Positions 14,627 through 24,345 of a DNA stretch of 40,369 nucleotides are shown here, one piece after another. Each line of letters begins with the position of its first letter. Positions within the stretch are counted from its first letter, which is position 1. Position numbers and translations under genes: made by a program. A model generated the notes under the pieces. The model was not told the DNA's origin, did not search any database, and saw nothing but the letters and a program-made list of their open reading frames with translations. Origin of the DNA: CAYLRF01 sp964385995. GTDB taxonomy: Bacteria; Bacillota; Clostridia; Lachnospirales; Lachnospiraceae. The DNA lies in NCBI GenBank assembly GCA_964385995.1, contig CAYLRF010000007.1:1-40369 (forward strand). The letters run 5' to 3'.

Positions 14627-15910
14627 TCAGCTCCTCGTCCTGTAAATGATATCCTCCCGGCCCGGGCCGTTTGAGATCACGGTGATCGGAAAGCCTATCT
14701 GTTCTTCCACGAAATTTATGTATCCGCGGCAGTTTTCCGGAAGACCGTCGTAATTTCTGATTCCCCGGATATCGCATTTCCACCCCGGAAGCTTTACAAA
14801 TCGGGGCTTAGCGCGATCTAAGAGGCGTGTCACCGGAAATTCGCGCGTCACCTTTCCGTCTATCTCATATCCCACGCAGACGGGGATCTCATCTAAGTAT
14901 CCCAGTACGTCAAGCACGGTAAAAGCCACGTCCGTGGCTCCCTGAAGGCGGCAGCCGTATCTTGACGCGACGCAGTCAAACCATCCCATCCTTCTGGGTC
15001 TTCCCGTGGTCGCGCCGTATTCTCCCCCGTCTCCGCCCCGTCTTCGAAGTTCATCCGCCTCTTTGCCGAAGATCTCGCTTACGAAAGCTCCGGCTCCGAC
15101 CGCAGACGAATACGCTTTGCATACCGCGATCACCCGATTTATCTCATAGGGGGGTATGCCCGCCCCGATGGCTCCGTAAGCGGCAAGCGTCGACGATGAC
15201 GTAACCATGGGATATATGCCGTGATCGGTGTCTTTTAAGGTGCCAAGCTGCCCCTCCAGCAGGATCTTCTTTCCGGCCTTCGCCGCCCCGTAAAGTTCCG
15301 AGGAGGCGTCCCCCACATACGGGCTTATCATTTCCTTATACTCGCGCAGGGTCTCCAAAAGCTCACTTTTTTTAAGCAGCGGTTTGTGATAAAAATGCTC
15401 AAGCATCACATTTTTCTTTTCCGTCACAGTGTCGATCCTGTCGCTTAAAAGAGCGTCGTCAAACAGTTCGCTTACCTGTATGCCCGTCTTCGCGTATTTG
15501 TCCGAATAAAAGGGGGCTATGCCGGACTGCGTGGATCCGAAGGATTTTTTGCCAAGACGTTCCTCCTCGTATTTGTCAAAGAGCTTATGATAGGGCATGA
15601 CTATCTGCGCGCGTTCGGAGATAAGAAGATTGGGCGCGGGAACACCCCGCGTTTTAAGCATGTCTGTCTCTTTAATTAACTCCGGTATGTCAAGGGCGAC
15701 GCCGTTACCTATCACATTTGTCGTATGATCGTAAAATACGCCCGAGGGCAGCATGTGAAGCGCGAATTTGCCGTATTTATTCACTATGGTATGCCCGGCG
15801 TTCGCTCCGCCCTGAAATCTTACCACGTAATCCGCGTCGCCCGCGAGCGCGTCGGTGATCTTGCCCTTTCCCTCGTCTCCCCAGTTAGCTCCGACCACAG
15901 CTGTAACCAT
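14627..15910 (-). CDS. purA: Adenylosuccinate synthetase
   Basis: Joins IMP and aspartate, using GTP, to form adenylosuccinate, the first step of the AMP branch. Family signatures at the N-terminus are clear: the P-loop GDEGKGK and the following QGGANAGHT, then TTNVIGNGV; the Ser/Thr-rich IMP-binding loops and GATTGRPRRMGWFDCVA near the C-terminal third also fit. At 427 residues it is of normal length. I start at ATG 15910, with GGGAGG 8 bases upstream; a TTG one codon earlier is in frame. It follows purB by 20 bases, so substrate and product enzymes of adenylosuccinate are co-transcribed. About 90 bases separate it from guaA. Confidence 0.95.
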   Translation of the reverse strand: MVTAVVGANWGDEGKGKITDALAGDADYVVRFQGGANAGHTIVNKYGKFALHMLPSGVFYDHTTNVIGNGVALDIPELIKETDMLKTRGVPAPNLLISERAQIVMPYHKLFDKYEEERLGKKSFGSTQSGIAPFYSDKYAKTGIQVSELFDDALLSDRIDTVTEKKNVMLEHFYHKPLLKKSELLETLREYKEMISPYVGDASSELYGAAKAGKKILLEGQLGTLKDTDHGIYPMVTSSSTLAAYGAIGAGIPPYEINRVIAVCKAYSSAVGAGAFVSEIFGKEADELRRRGGDGGEYGATTGRPRRMGWFDCVASRYGCRLQGATDVAFTVLDVLGYLDEIPVCVGYEIDGKVTREFPVTRLLDRAKPRFVKLPGWKCDIRGIRNYDGLPENCRGYINFVEEQIGFPITVISNGPGREDIIYRTRS

Positions 15911-15930
15911 CAATAAATCCTCCCGAAAAT

Positions 15931-17391
15931 TTAAACACGCACCTCGTCCGTTATCCCGAGTAAATCTTTATTTTCTTCCAATACCGGCATCACGTCGTTT
16001 TCAAGAAATAACCGAACCTGCCCGGGCGCCCTTCCGACGTATTTTGCCGGATCCATGGTTTTTTTTATGTCATCCTTTGACATGCCGAACATGGGATCCG
16101 TGGCGATCTTATCCAGAAGATCGTTTTCCTCTCCCTCCTCCTTAACTCGCCTGGCTGCCTCCATTGAAAGCTCTCTTATCCTTTCATGTAGCTTCTGCCT
16201 GTCGCCTCCTTTTTTTACGGCGTCCATCATGATATTTTCCGTCGCCATGAAAGGTAGCTCGCTCATGAGGTGCTTTTTAATGACCTTCGGGTAGATGACG
16301 AGACCGTCCGTCACGTTCAGGCAAAGTTCCAGTATGCCGTCTGTCGCGAGAAACGCCTCTGCCACCGAGATTCTCTTATTCGCCGAATCGTCCAGCGTGC
16401 GCTCCAGCCACTGGGAGGCGGCTGTGACGGCGGGATTTAACGCGTCGATCATGACGTATCTCGCGAGTGACGTTATGCGCTCGCTTCTCATGGGATTTCT
16501 CTTATAGGCCATGGCGGATGAGCCTATCTGCGTCTCTTCAAACGGCTCCTCCACTTCCTTCAAATGCTGCAGGAGCCTTATGTCGCCGCTCATCTTCGAA
16601 GCGCTTTGCGCTATACCCGAAAGGACGTTTAACACCCGAGTGTCCGTCTTTCGCGAATATGTCTGACCCGATACCGGATAACACCCGCGAAAGCCCATCT
16701 TTTTCGCTATCATGCCGTCGATTTTTTCTACCTTCTCATCATCTCCGTCAAAAAGCTCCATAAACGAGGCCTGCGTGCCTGTCGTTCCCTTGCAGCCGAG
16801 AAGCTTTAACGTGCCCGACACATAATCAAGATCCTTAAGATCCGTCAGAAAATCCTGAATCCAAAGACTCGCCCTCTTTCCCACGGTGGTGGGCTGAGCG
16901 GGCTGAAAATGCGTAAACGCCAATGTCGGAAGATCTTTTGTCTTATCGGCAAACGCGGCGAGCCTGTCAATGACATTCACAAGCTTTTTTTTGACGAGGG
17001 CAAGAGCCTCCGACATGATGATAATGTCGGTATTATCCCCCACATAGCAGGATGTGGCTCCGAGATGAATGATACCCGCGGCCTTCGGGCACTGCTTCCC
17101 GTAGGCGTATACGTGGCTCATCACGTCGTGGCGTGTCTCTTCCTCCCGCCTCCTTGCCACGTCGTAATTGATATCGTCGGCGTGTTCTTTCATCTCGGCT
17201 ATCTGCTCCGGCGTGATTACGGGAACCCCCTGCCGGGAGAGCCCCAGCTCCATCTCCGTCTCGGCGAGCGCGATCCAAAGTTTTCTCCATGTCCGAAACT
17301 TCTTATCCTGCGAGAAAATATACCGCATGTCCTTTCCCGCGTACCGCTCAGAAAGCGGGCTTTGATAAATGCCGGTATTTTCCGAAGCCAT
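15931..17391 (-). CDS. purB: Adenylosuccinate lyase
   Basis: Acts twice in purine synthesis: it splits SAICAR to AICAR and adenylosuccinate to AMP, each time releasing fumarate. It belongs to the fumarase/aspartase superfamily; the signature loop reads GSSAMAYKRNPMRSE, with THFQPAQPTTVGKR upstream of it. At 486 residues it matches the longer clostridial form. The frame is open to 17424, but ATG 17391 follows AGGAGAGG closely and begins MASENTGIYQSPLSERYA, a typical N-terminus. It sits between purC (which makes SAICAR) and purA (which makes adenylosuccinate), exactly the suppliers of its two substrates. Confidence 0.95.
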   Translation of the reverse strand: MASENTGIYQSPLSERYAGKDMRYIFSQDKKFRTWRKLWIALAETEMELGLSRQGVPVITPEQIAEMKEHADDINYDVARRREEETRHDVMSHVYAYGKQCPKAAGIIHLGATSCYVGDNTDIIIMSEALALVKKKLVNVIDRLAAFADKTKDLPTLAFTHFQPAQPTTVGKRASLWIQDFLTDLKDLDYVSGTLKLLGCKGTTGTQASFMELFDGDDEKVEKIDGMIAKKMGFRGCYPVSGQTYSRKTDTRVLNVLSGIAQSASKMSGDIRLLQHLKEVEEPFEETQIGSSAMAYKRNPMRSERITSLARYVMIDALNPAVTAASQWLERTLDDSANKRISVAEAFLATDGILELCLNVTDGLVIYPKVIKKHLMSELPFMATENIMMDAVKKGGDRQKLHERIRELSMEAARRVKEEGEENDLLDKIATDPMFGMSKDDIKKTMDPAKYVGRAPGQVRLFLENDVMPVLEENKDLLGITDEVRV

Positions 17392-17420
17392 ACTGCCACC
17401 TCTCCTGAAATTTGCGCCTC

Positions 17421-18131
17421 TCACGAATCTAAGCCCAGCCTCTTAAATACTTCCTCATACGCTTCCTCGACTCCACCGAGATCGCGGCGGAAACGATCCT
17501 TATCAAGCTTCTCATTCGTGTTTACGTCCCAGAGTCTGCAGGTATCGGGCGATATCTCATCGGCCAGGATAATCCCGCCGTGATATCTTCCGAACTCGAT
17601 CTTAAAATCTATAAGTTTCAGATTGGCCTTCAGAAAATAACTTTTCAGGCACTCGTTTACCTTAAAAGCGCTCCTTGTTATCGTTTCGATCTCCTGCCGC
17701 GTGGCAAGTTCCAGCGCTATCGCGAACGAGGTGTTGATGAGAGGATCTCCCAGCTCGTCGTTTTTGTAGGAAAACTCTATGGTCGGCTCGGCGAAAACCT
17801 TTCCCTCCGGCACTCCGAGACGTTTTGAAAAGCTCCCCGCCGCCACATTCCTTACGATCACCTCGAGCGGCACGATGGACACCCTGCGCACTGCCGTCTC
17901 CCTGTCGTTTAATTCCTCTATGAAATGCGTCGGTATTCCCTCTTTTTCAAGAAGCTGAAACACGTGATTACTCATGCGGTTATTGATCACGCCTTTGCCT
18001 GAAATCGTCCCCTTTTTCTCGCCGTTAAACGCCGTCGCGTCGTCCTTGTAGCTCACGATCAGCACGTCAGGATCGTCCGTTAAAAACACCTTCTTCGCCT
18101 TGCCCTCATAAAGCTGCTCAAGTTTTTTCAT
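17421..18131 (-). CDS. purC: SAICAR synthetase
   Basis: Adds aspartate to CAIR with ATP to give SAICAR. The 236-residue protein has the family start LEQLYEGKAKKVF, the ATP-site segment SYKDDATAFNG, VEVIVRN-type PLEVIVRNVAAGS and the later LIDFKIEFGR, then LADEISPDTCRLWD. The frame is open to ATG 18167, but ATG 18131 preceded by AGAGGG begins the conserved sequence. It is the first gene of the purine run. The 207-base gap to asnB shows no clear promoter, PUR box or purine riboswitch; TATAAA at 18267-18272 on the minus strand is the only -10-like candidate. Confidence 0.95.
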   Translation of the reverse strand: MKKLEQLYEGKAKKVFLTDDPDVLIVSYKDDATAFNGEKKGTISGKGVINNRMSNHVFQLLEKEGIPTHFIEELNDRETAVRRVSIVPLEVIVRNVAAGSFSKRLGVPEGKVFAEPTIEFSYKNDELGDPLINTSFAIALELATRQEIETITRSAFKVNECLKSYFLKANLKLIDFKIEFGRYHGGIILADEISPDTCRLWDVNTNEKLDKDRFRRDLGGVEEAYEEVFKRLGLDS

Positions 18132-18338
18132 TTTTCCCTCTTTCCCGGCGCTTCCCTGCCGCGTCATTAAATCAGCCTCAAAATTTCACTTTCAAACTTC
18201 CGTTCCTTCTTACACCTCGATTTTTTTAAGATCGGCTCTATCTCTCCTGCGTTCACAAAGTGCCGCTTTATAACCATCCTCAGTCAGTGTCCGCTTCTTA
18301 ACCGTTTATTTACGTCTCGTCAGATCTGCTTTTTGCTG

Positions 18339-19922
18339 TCACTTCCCGCTGTCTCCGTAGTTTGAGAGCACTCTGGCGCTGGGGTCGTCCACGTCGCACC
18401 CCTTCCAGTTCTTATTCGGCATCCAAAAGCCGGGGATCATCTCCGCCATGCCCGGATAATGCTTCTCGAATATCTCCCTGTACAGCAGGCTCTCCTTGGT
18501 AAAGGGCGTCGCGAAATCATATTTGCCCCTCTTTTCCTCAAATTCGCTGTCGCTGTAAATACCTTCCGCGTATTCCTTCAGGTCATCGACCATGCTGTGA
18601 CCCACGGCGTCGCTGAACGCGGCCTTCTCACGCCAAAGTATCTCATCCGGCAGGATGTGATCGTCTTCGAAAGCTTTTCTTAGCAGATATTTGCCCTTTC
18701 CGTAGGTGTTCATCTTTTTCGCGGGGTCGATGGCCATGACATATCGCACGAGGGCCAGATCCCCGAACGGCACCCGCGCCTCCAGACTGTTGGCGGCGAG
18801 GCACCTGTCGGCCCTTAGCACGTCGTAGCAGTAAAGCTCTCTGACCCTCTTTTCCGCCTCTTTTTGAAACTCCGCCGCGTTCGGCGCGAAGTCGGTATAT
18901 TTATACCCGAAAAGCTCGTCGGATATCTCCCCCGTCATCAGCACTTTTATGTCTGTCGTCTCATGAATCGCCCTGCAAACAAGATACATGCCCATGCTCG
19001 CCCGTATCGTGGTGATATCATAAGTCGCGAGGGCGTCTATGACGGTGTCAAGCGAAGAGAGGACCTCTTCTTTTGTCATGACGATCTCGGTATGATCCGC
19101 GCCTATAAAATCCGCCGCACTTCTCGCGTACTTCGCGTCGATGGCATCCAGATCCATCCCTATGGCAAAGGTCCTTACGGGTTTATCCGTCATGCGGGCC
19201 GCGATGGCGCATACGAGACTCGAATCCAAACCGCCGGAGAGAAGAAATCCCATCGGCGCGTCGGCGTCCATTCGTTTTTTTACGCCTTCGATAAGCCTGT
19301 CGTGGATACCCTTTGTTATGACACCGATGTCGTCATGCACGTATCCGTGCGCCTTTTCTATCCGCTCATAGCAGTGAAACTTGCCGTCATAATAAAAATG
19401 CCCCGGCGGAAACGGCTTTATACGCTCCGCGAGTCCCAAAAGGCTCTTCGCCTCGCTCGCGAAAGCGATATGTCCGCTCTTTGAATATCCGTAAAAAAGA
19501 GGTCTTATGCCGATAGGATCCCGGCCCGCGATGATCTTACCCGTAGCCGCGTCATACATGACGAGGGCGAATTCGGCGTCAAGGTGCGAGAACATCTCCG
19601 TCCCGTACTCCTCGTACAGCGGAAGCAATATTTCGCAGTCCGAATCGCTCTTAAATGAATATCCCTTCGCCTCAAGTTCTTTTTTAAGCACGCGAAAACC
19701 GTAAATCTCGCCGTTACAGACAAGGTAGCTTCCGTTTCTTTCAAACGGCTGCATACCTTCCTCGGTAAGCCCCATTATGGCAAGCCTCGAGAAAGCGAAA
19801 TACCCGTTCCCGGTTCCGATGACGCGGCAGCTGTCAGGTCCCCGAACCTTAGTCCTTGCTATAAGTTCGTCCATACGGGACCTTGTGATGTCATTTCCCG
19901 AGTAATACATGATTGAGCACAT
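18339..19922 (-). CDS. asnB: Asparagine synthetase B (glutamine-hydrolysing)
   Basis: Makes asparagine from aspartate, glutamine and ATP. The class II amidotransferase nucleophile is Cys2, exposed after Met removal (MCSIMYYSG). The glutaminase half also shows SRLAIMG, NGEIYG and DAEFALVMYD. The synthetase half has the pyrophosphate loop LLSGGLDSSLVCA at about 232-244. At 527 residues it is close to E. coli AsnB. GGAGG lies 8 bases before ATG 19922. It follows carB by about 70 bases, a gap that holds a GC-rich palindrome after the carB stop (near 19968-19983) but no U-run. Downstream, 207 bases separate it from purC. Confidence 0.95.
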   Translation of the reverse strand: MCSIMYYSGNDITRSRMDELIARTKVRGPDSCRVIGTGNGYFAFSRLAIMGLTEEGMQPFERNGSYLVCNGEIYGFRVLKKELEAKGYSFKSDSDCEILLPLYEEYGTEMFSHLDAEFALVMYDAATGKIIAGRDPIGIRPLFYGYSKSGHIAFASEAKSLLGLAERIKPFPPGHFYYDGKFHCYERIEKAHGYVHDDIGVITKGIHDRLIEGVKKRMDADAPMGFLLSGGLDSSLVCAIAARMTDKPVRTFAIGMDLDAIDAKYARSAADFIGADHTEIVMTKEEVLSSLDTVIDALATYDITTIRASMGMYLVCRAIHETTDIKVLMTGEISDELFGYKYTDFAPNAAEFQKEAEKRVRELYCYDVLRADRCLAANSLEARVPFGDLALVRYVMAIDPAKKMNTYGKGKYLLRKAFEDDHILPDEILWREKAAFSDAVGHSMVDDLKEYAEGIYSDSEFEEKRGKYDFATPFTKESLLYREIFEKHYPGMAEMIPGFWMPNKNWKGCDVDDPSARVLSNYGDSGK

Positions 19923-19991
19923 TTATAAAACCTCCAAAGAAAATCACTGATAATCACAGGCGTGTCCACCCCGCCCGGGGCGGCGCGAATC

Positions 19992-22900
19992 TCATCCCCT
20001 CCGGCCCTCTTTCGCCTTAAACTCTCCTATGGCGCATATATCGACCGGGGTCGCGTCATCCGCCGTGAAATCACAGTGCAGGATCTGGGTGAGCGCCCGC
20101 GCCGTATCAAGACTTGTAAGGCACGGGATCCCAAGCTCCACGCATTTTCGTCTTAATTTCACGCTGTCGCGCATCGGAAGTCTGCCCTTGGCGGAGGTGG
20201 AGATGATATAACTTACCTTTCCGCTCTCAAGAAGAAGCAGCGTATTTTGGCTCGACTCTCTGATCTTATGGACGAGCGTCACGGAAAGGCCCGCGTCCCT
20301 TAAGACCCGCGCCGTGCCCTCCGTGGCGTAGAGGTGAAATCCGAGCCCGGCGAATCTCTCCGCGATGTCCACCGTCTCCTCCTTATCGGAATCTCTTACG
20401 GAGATCAGTACCCCTCCGTCTTTGCGCATGGTATAACCCGCTCCCAGAAGGCCTTTGTACAGGGCCTCCATCATGGTAGGCGCGATCCCCAGCACCTCGC
20501 CCGTGGACTTCATCTCCGGCCCCAGCATGGTATCAAGTCCCGCGAGTTTCTCAAACGAGAACACGGGAACCTTGATCGCCGTATAAGACGACGCCGGGCA
20601 AAGTCCCGTCCCGTACGGCATATTTTTAAGCTTTTCCCCGAGCATGACCTTCGTCGCGATATCCGTCATCGGGATGCCTGTTACCTTGCTTAAGTACGGG
20701 ACCGTCCTTGAAGAGCGGGGATTTACCTCTATCACGTAGATCTGATCGTCGCAGAGGACATACTGTATATTTATGAGGCCTCTGGTGTTTAAGGCGGTGG
20801 CAAGCTTCGCGGAATACTCCACGAGCATGGCCTTTTTAGACTCCGAAAGGTTCCAGGGGGGATAAACCGCTATCGAGTCGCCCGAATGTATGCCGGCGCG
20901 GTCTATATGCTCCATGATGCCGGGTATGAGCACATCCTCCCCGTCGCACACAGCGTCCACCTCAAGCTCGGTGCCCTGCATGTATTTGTCAATGAGCACC
21001 GTATTTCCCTTCATGTGGGAGAGGATGATGTCCATGTACTCTTTCACGTCGCTCTCCGAGAAGGCTATGATCATGTTCTGCCCGCCGAGTACATATGACG
21101 GGCGAAGCAGCACGGGATATCCGAGTGACTGTGCGGCCGAAAGCGCCTCGTCGCGGGTATGCACCGTGGTGCCCTTGGGCTGTCTTATGTGAAGGCTCTT
21201 TAACAGGTTCTCAAACCTGCCCCGATCTTCCGCGGCGTCGATACTGTCGGCACCTGTTCCGAGAATCGGTATGCCGCTTTTCGCGAGAAATCCCGTAAGT
21301 CTTATGGCCGTCTGTCCTCCGAAGGCGACGACCGCTCCCACCGGCTTTTCCACCTTTATGATATCCGCCACGTCCTCAGGAGTGAGAGGCTCGAAATACA
21401 GCCTGTCGGCGGTGTTAAAGTCGGTCGATACCGTCTCGGGATTATTATTTACAATCACGACTTCGTATCCGGCGTTTTTTAAGGCCCACACGCAGTGAAC
21501 CGAGGCGTAGTCAAACTCAATGCCCTGTCCTATACGTATCGGACCCGAGCCGAATACGATCACCACCTTCTTACCGGTATAATGCTCACGGATAAACTCG
21601 CCCGCCTCATCCTCCTCGCCGTAGGATGAGTAAAAATAAGGCGTCTCGGCGTCAAACTCGGCGCCGCAGGTGTCCACCATCTTATATGAGTACGGGTCCC
21701 TTTCGATATGAGGGACGTCGCTTAAATCCGAGATTCTCTTATCGGTGAAGCCGTTTTGCTTAAGCTGCCTTATAAGAGCTCTGTCAAGCGGCTCGGACGC
21801 CGCTTTTTTCTCAAGCTCGGCTATGTGGACGAGTTTTGATAAAAACCACTCGTCTATCATGGTAAGCTCATGCACGCGCCCGATGGTAAATCCCCTGTAA
21901 AGAGCCTCGTAGACGGCGAAAAGGCGCTCATCGTCGCATCGCGATATCTTTTCTGTAAGCTCCTCATCGTCCATGGCGCGGATAGTCTCGTCCGCGGGGG
22001 AATCGTGCGATATCTCGGCTCCGCGAATCGCCTTCATAAGCGCCTGCTCGAAATTCCTGCCGATAGCCATCACCTCGCCCGTGGCTTTCATCTGAGTTCC
22101 CAGTGTCTTTGAGGCGTAGACGAATTTGTCAAAGGGCCATTTGGGGAATTTTACCACCACGTAATCGAGCGTCGGTTCAAAGCACGCGCAGGTTTTCCCC
22201 GTCACTTCGTTCGGGATCTCATCCATCCTGTATCCTATGGCGATTTTGGTGGCCACTCTCGCTATCGGATATCCCGTCGCCTTGCTCGCGAGCGCGGATG
22301 AGCGCGAGACTCGGGGGTTGACCTCGATAACGGCGTACTCGAAGCTTTCGGGATGAAGCGCGAACTGCACGTTGCACCCGCCTTCTATGCGCATGGCCTC
22401 TATGATATTTAATGCGGCGCTTCGAAGCATCTGATATTCCCTGTCGGCCAAAGTCACCGCGGGCGCCACGACTATCGAATCCCCCGTGTGTATGCCCACC
22501 GGATCGAGATTTTCCATCGAGCATACGGTAATCACGTTTCCGCCGCCGTCTCTTATCACCTCAAACTCGATCTCTTTCCAGCCGGATATGCACTTTTCGA
22601 CCAAAATCTGCGAAATGGGCGACTGCCTGAGGCCGAAAGCGGCCGTTTCGCGAAGCTCGCTCTCGTCGTGCGCGATTCCGCCGCCGCTTCCTCCTAGTGT
22701 AAAGGCGGGCCGCACTATGACGGGGTATCCCGCCGTGTGCGCGAACTTCACGGCCCCCTCCACAGTCACCGTGACGACGGAGGGCACGGTGGGTTCCCCG
22801 ATAAGACTCATCGTCTCCTTAAATCTTTCTCTGTCCTCCGCTTTCTCGATGGTGTCGGGATCCGCCCCGAGAAGAGTGACATGCTCTTTCTCAAGAAAAC

Positions 22901-23216
22901 CTTCCCTCGCGAGCTGCATGGAAAGATTAAGTCCCGTCTGTCCCCCGAGCGTCGAAAGTATGCTGTCAGGTTTTTCTTTCTTTATGATCTTTTTTACGAA
23001 ATCTCTCGTAAGAGGCTCCACGTAAATGTGATCCGCCATGGCGGAGTCCGTCATGATGGTCGCGGGATTGGAGTTGACCAGCACTACCTCAAGGCCTTCT
23101 TCCTTTAACGCCCTGCAGGCCTGAGTTCCCGCGTAATCGAATTCGGCGGCCTGTCCGATGACGATGGGTCCGGAGCCTATGACCATTACTTTTTTAAGCT
23201 TCGGATTTAAAGGCAT
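19992..23216 (-). CDS. carB: Carbamoyl-phosphate synthase large subunit
   Basis: Makes carbamoyl phosphate from bicarbonate, ATP and ammonia tunnelled from CarA; it feeds arginine and pyrimidine synthesis. The 1074-residue chain has two homologous halves, each opening with a GSGPI element (VMVIGSGPIVIGQAAEFDYAG and later IVFGSGPIRIGQGIEFDYAS) and an ATP-grasp domain (RPAFTLGGSGGG; RPSYVLGGQNM). The C-terminal MGS-like regulatory domain (about 930-1070) would bind effectors such as UMP, IMP or ornithine. The start overlaps the end of carA by 10 bases, indicating coupled translation. Full length with no missing motif noticed. Confidence 0.97.
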   Translation of the reverse strand: MPLNPKLKKVMVIGSGPIVIGQAAEFDYAGTQACRALKEEGLEVVLVNSNPATIMTDSAMADHIYVEPLTRDFVKKIIKKEKPDSILSTLGGQTGLNLSMQLAREGFLEKEHVTLLGADPDTIEKAEDRERFKETMSLIGEPTVPSVVTVTVEGAVKFAHTAGYPVIVRPAFTLGGSGGGIAHDESELRETAAFGLRQSPISQILVEKCISGWKEIEFEVIRDGGGNVITVCSMENLDPVGIHTGDSIVVAPAVTLADREYQMLRSAALNIIEAMRIEGGCNVQFALHPESFEYAVIEVNPRVSRSSALASKATGYPIARVATKIAIGYRMDEIPNEVTGKTCACFEPTLDYVVVKFPKWPFDKFVYASKTLGTQMKATGEVMAIGRNFEQALMKAIRGAEISHDSPADETIRAMDDEELTEKISRCDDERLFAVYEALYRGFTIGRVHELTMIDEWFLSKLVHIAELEKKAASEPLDRALIRQLKQNGFTDKRISDLSDVPHIERDPYSYKMVDTCGAEFDAETPYFYSSYGEEDEAGEFIREHYTGKKVVIVFGSGPIRIGQGIEFDYASVHCVWALKNAGYEVVIVNNNPETVSTDFNTADRLYFEPLTPEDVADIIKVEKPVGAVVAFGGQTAIRLTGFLAKSGIPILGTGADSIDAAEDRGRFENLLKSLHIRQPKGTTVHTRDEALSAAQSLGYPVLLRPSYVLGGQNMIIAFSESDVKEYMDIILSHMKGNTVLIDKYMQGTELEVDAVCDGEDVLIPGIMEHIDRAGIHSGDSIAVYPPWNLSESKKAMLVEYSAKLATALNTRGLINIQYVLCDDQIYVIEVNPRSSRTVPYLSKVTGIPMTDIATKVMLGEKLKNMPYGTGLCPASSYTAIKVPVFSFEKLAGLDTMLGPEMKSTGEVLGIAPTMMEALYKGLLGAGYTMRKDGGVLISVRDSDKEETVDIAERFAGLGFHLYATEGTARVLRDAGLSVTLVHKIRESSQNTLLLLESGKVSYIISTSAKGRLPMRDSVKLRRKCVELGIPCLTSLDTARALTQILHCDFTADDATPVDICAIGEFKAKEGRRG

Positions 23217-24319
23217 GACTTTTTCCTCCTTCTCATGAGATCGGCGAACTCGTCGAAGAGAAAACCGGTGTCATGCGGCCCGGCGCAGGCTTCCGGGTGA
23301 AACTGTACGGAAAATGCCGGAATCCTTTCATACATAAGCCCCTCGCATGTTCCGTCATTTAGGTTTACGAACCTTACTTTCGCGTCTTTCGGGGGATTTT
23401 CCATGCTCACGGCATAACCGTGATTTTGGCTCGTGATGTAAGTTCTTCCCGTATCGGTATCCTTTACGGGCTGATTTGATCCTCTGTGACCGTATTTTAA
23501 TTTGATCGTATCTGCTCCGTTCGCGAGCGCGAGAAGCTGATGCCCGAGGCAGATTCCGAATACGGGCACGTTTTTTTCGCAGAGCTTTTTGATCTCGGCG
23601 ATAATACCTTCGTTGTCCTTGGGATTTCCGGGGCCGTTGCTTAGCATGACGCCGTCCGGATTTAACGACATTATCTCATCGCAGGTACAGGATGCCGGAA
23701 GAGCCGTCACCTCGCAGTTTCGGGCGTGAAGTTCGCGTGCGATACTCCTTTTGGCGCCGAAGTCCCAAAGTACCACGCGAAAATCGCCGATGGACGCGGG
23801 TATGACATACTTTTCCCCGCACGTGACATGACTTACGGCGTCCCTTACCGCGAAAGAAGAAAGAGCGTCCGACCGGACGCGTCCCGAATCTTTTCCGCCG
23901 CCTTGCGGGCGTCTCGATAGTATCCCGTTCATCACGCCGCTTTGCCTTATCTTCTTCGTGAGAGATCTGGTATCCGTGCCGCGCATACCCGGGATACCCT
24001 CTTTTTTAAGAAATTCGTCCAGACTCATCTCCGAGCGGAAATTCGACGGACTTTCGCAGCTCTCCCTTACTATGTAGGCGCTCATGCTGACGCGAGCGCT
24101 TTCAAAGTCCGCCGGCGTGATACCGTAATTGCCGATAAGTGGAAAGGTCTGCACCACCATCTGGCCGTAATAACTGGGATCCGTGAGCGTCTCCGTATAT
24201 CCTGTCATGGATGTCGTAAATACCACTTCCGCCGTCACGTCTTCCTTAAGAGGCGCGCCGAAGGCTTCCCCCGTATAGACGCTTCCGTCCTCAAGGGTAA
24301 GATAAATGACATCCCGCAT
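23207..24319 (-). CDS. carA: Carbamoyl-phosphate synthase small subunit
   Basis: Glutaminase subunit that supplies ammonia to CarB. The N-terminal domain shows LTLEDGSVYTGEAFGA and MTGYTETLTDPSYYGQ. The class I amidotransferase domain carries the nucleophile in FGICLGHQLLA, with GSNQPV and the catalytic His in VQFHPEACAGP. At 370 residues it is of normal length. ATG 24319 is preceded by AAGGAGA. It begins 25 bases after the dapL stop, so dapL, carA, carB and asnB look like one transcription unit. Confidence 0.97.
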   Translation of the reverse strand: MRDVIYLTLEDGSVYTGEAFGAPLKEDVTAEVVFTTSMTGYTETLTDPSYYGQMVVQTFPLIGNYGITPADFESARVSMSAYIVRESCESPSNFRSEMSLDEFLKKEGIPGMRGTDTRSLTKKIRQSGVMNGILSRRPQGGGKDSGRVRSDALSSFAVRDAVSHVTCGEKYVIPASIGDFRVVLWDFGAKRSIARELHARNCEVTALPASCTCDEIMSLNPDGVMLSNGPGNPKDNEGIIAEIKKLCEKNVPVFGICLGHQLLALANGADTIKLKYGHRGSNQPVKDTDTGRTYITSQNHGYAVSMENPPKDAKVRFVNLNDGTCEGLMYERIPAFSVQFHPEACAGPHDTGFLFDEFADLMRRRKKSCL

Positions 24320-24345
24320 AAAAATTCTCCTTCCAGCAAGACTTG

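Noticed and set aside
18132..18338. Purine riboswitch or PUR box ahead of purC
   Set aside because: No purine aptamer core or CGAA-type box pair was seen; only a weak TATAAA at 18267-18272.
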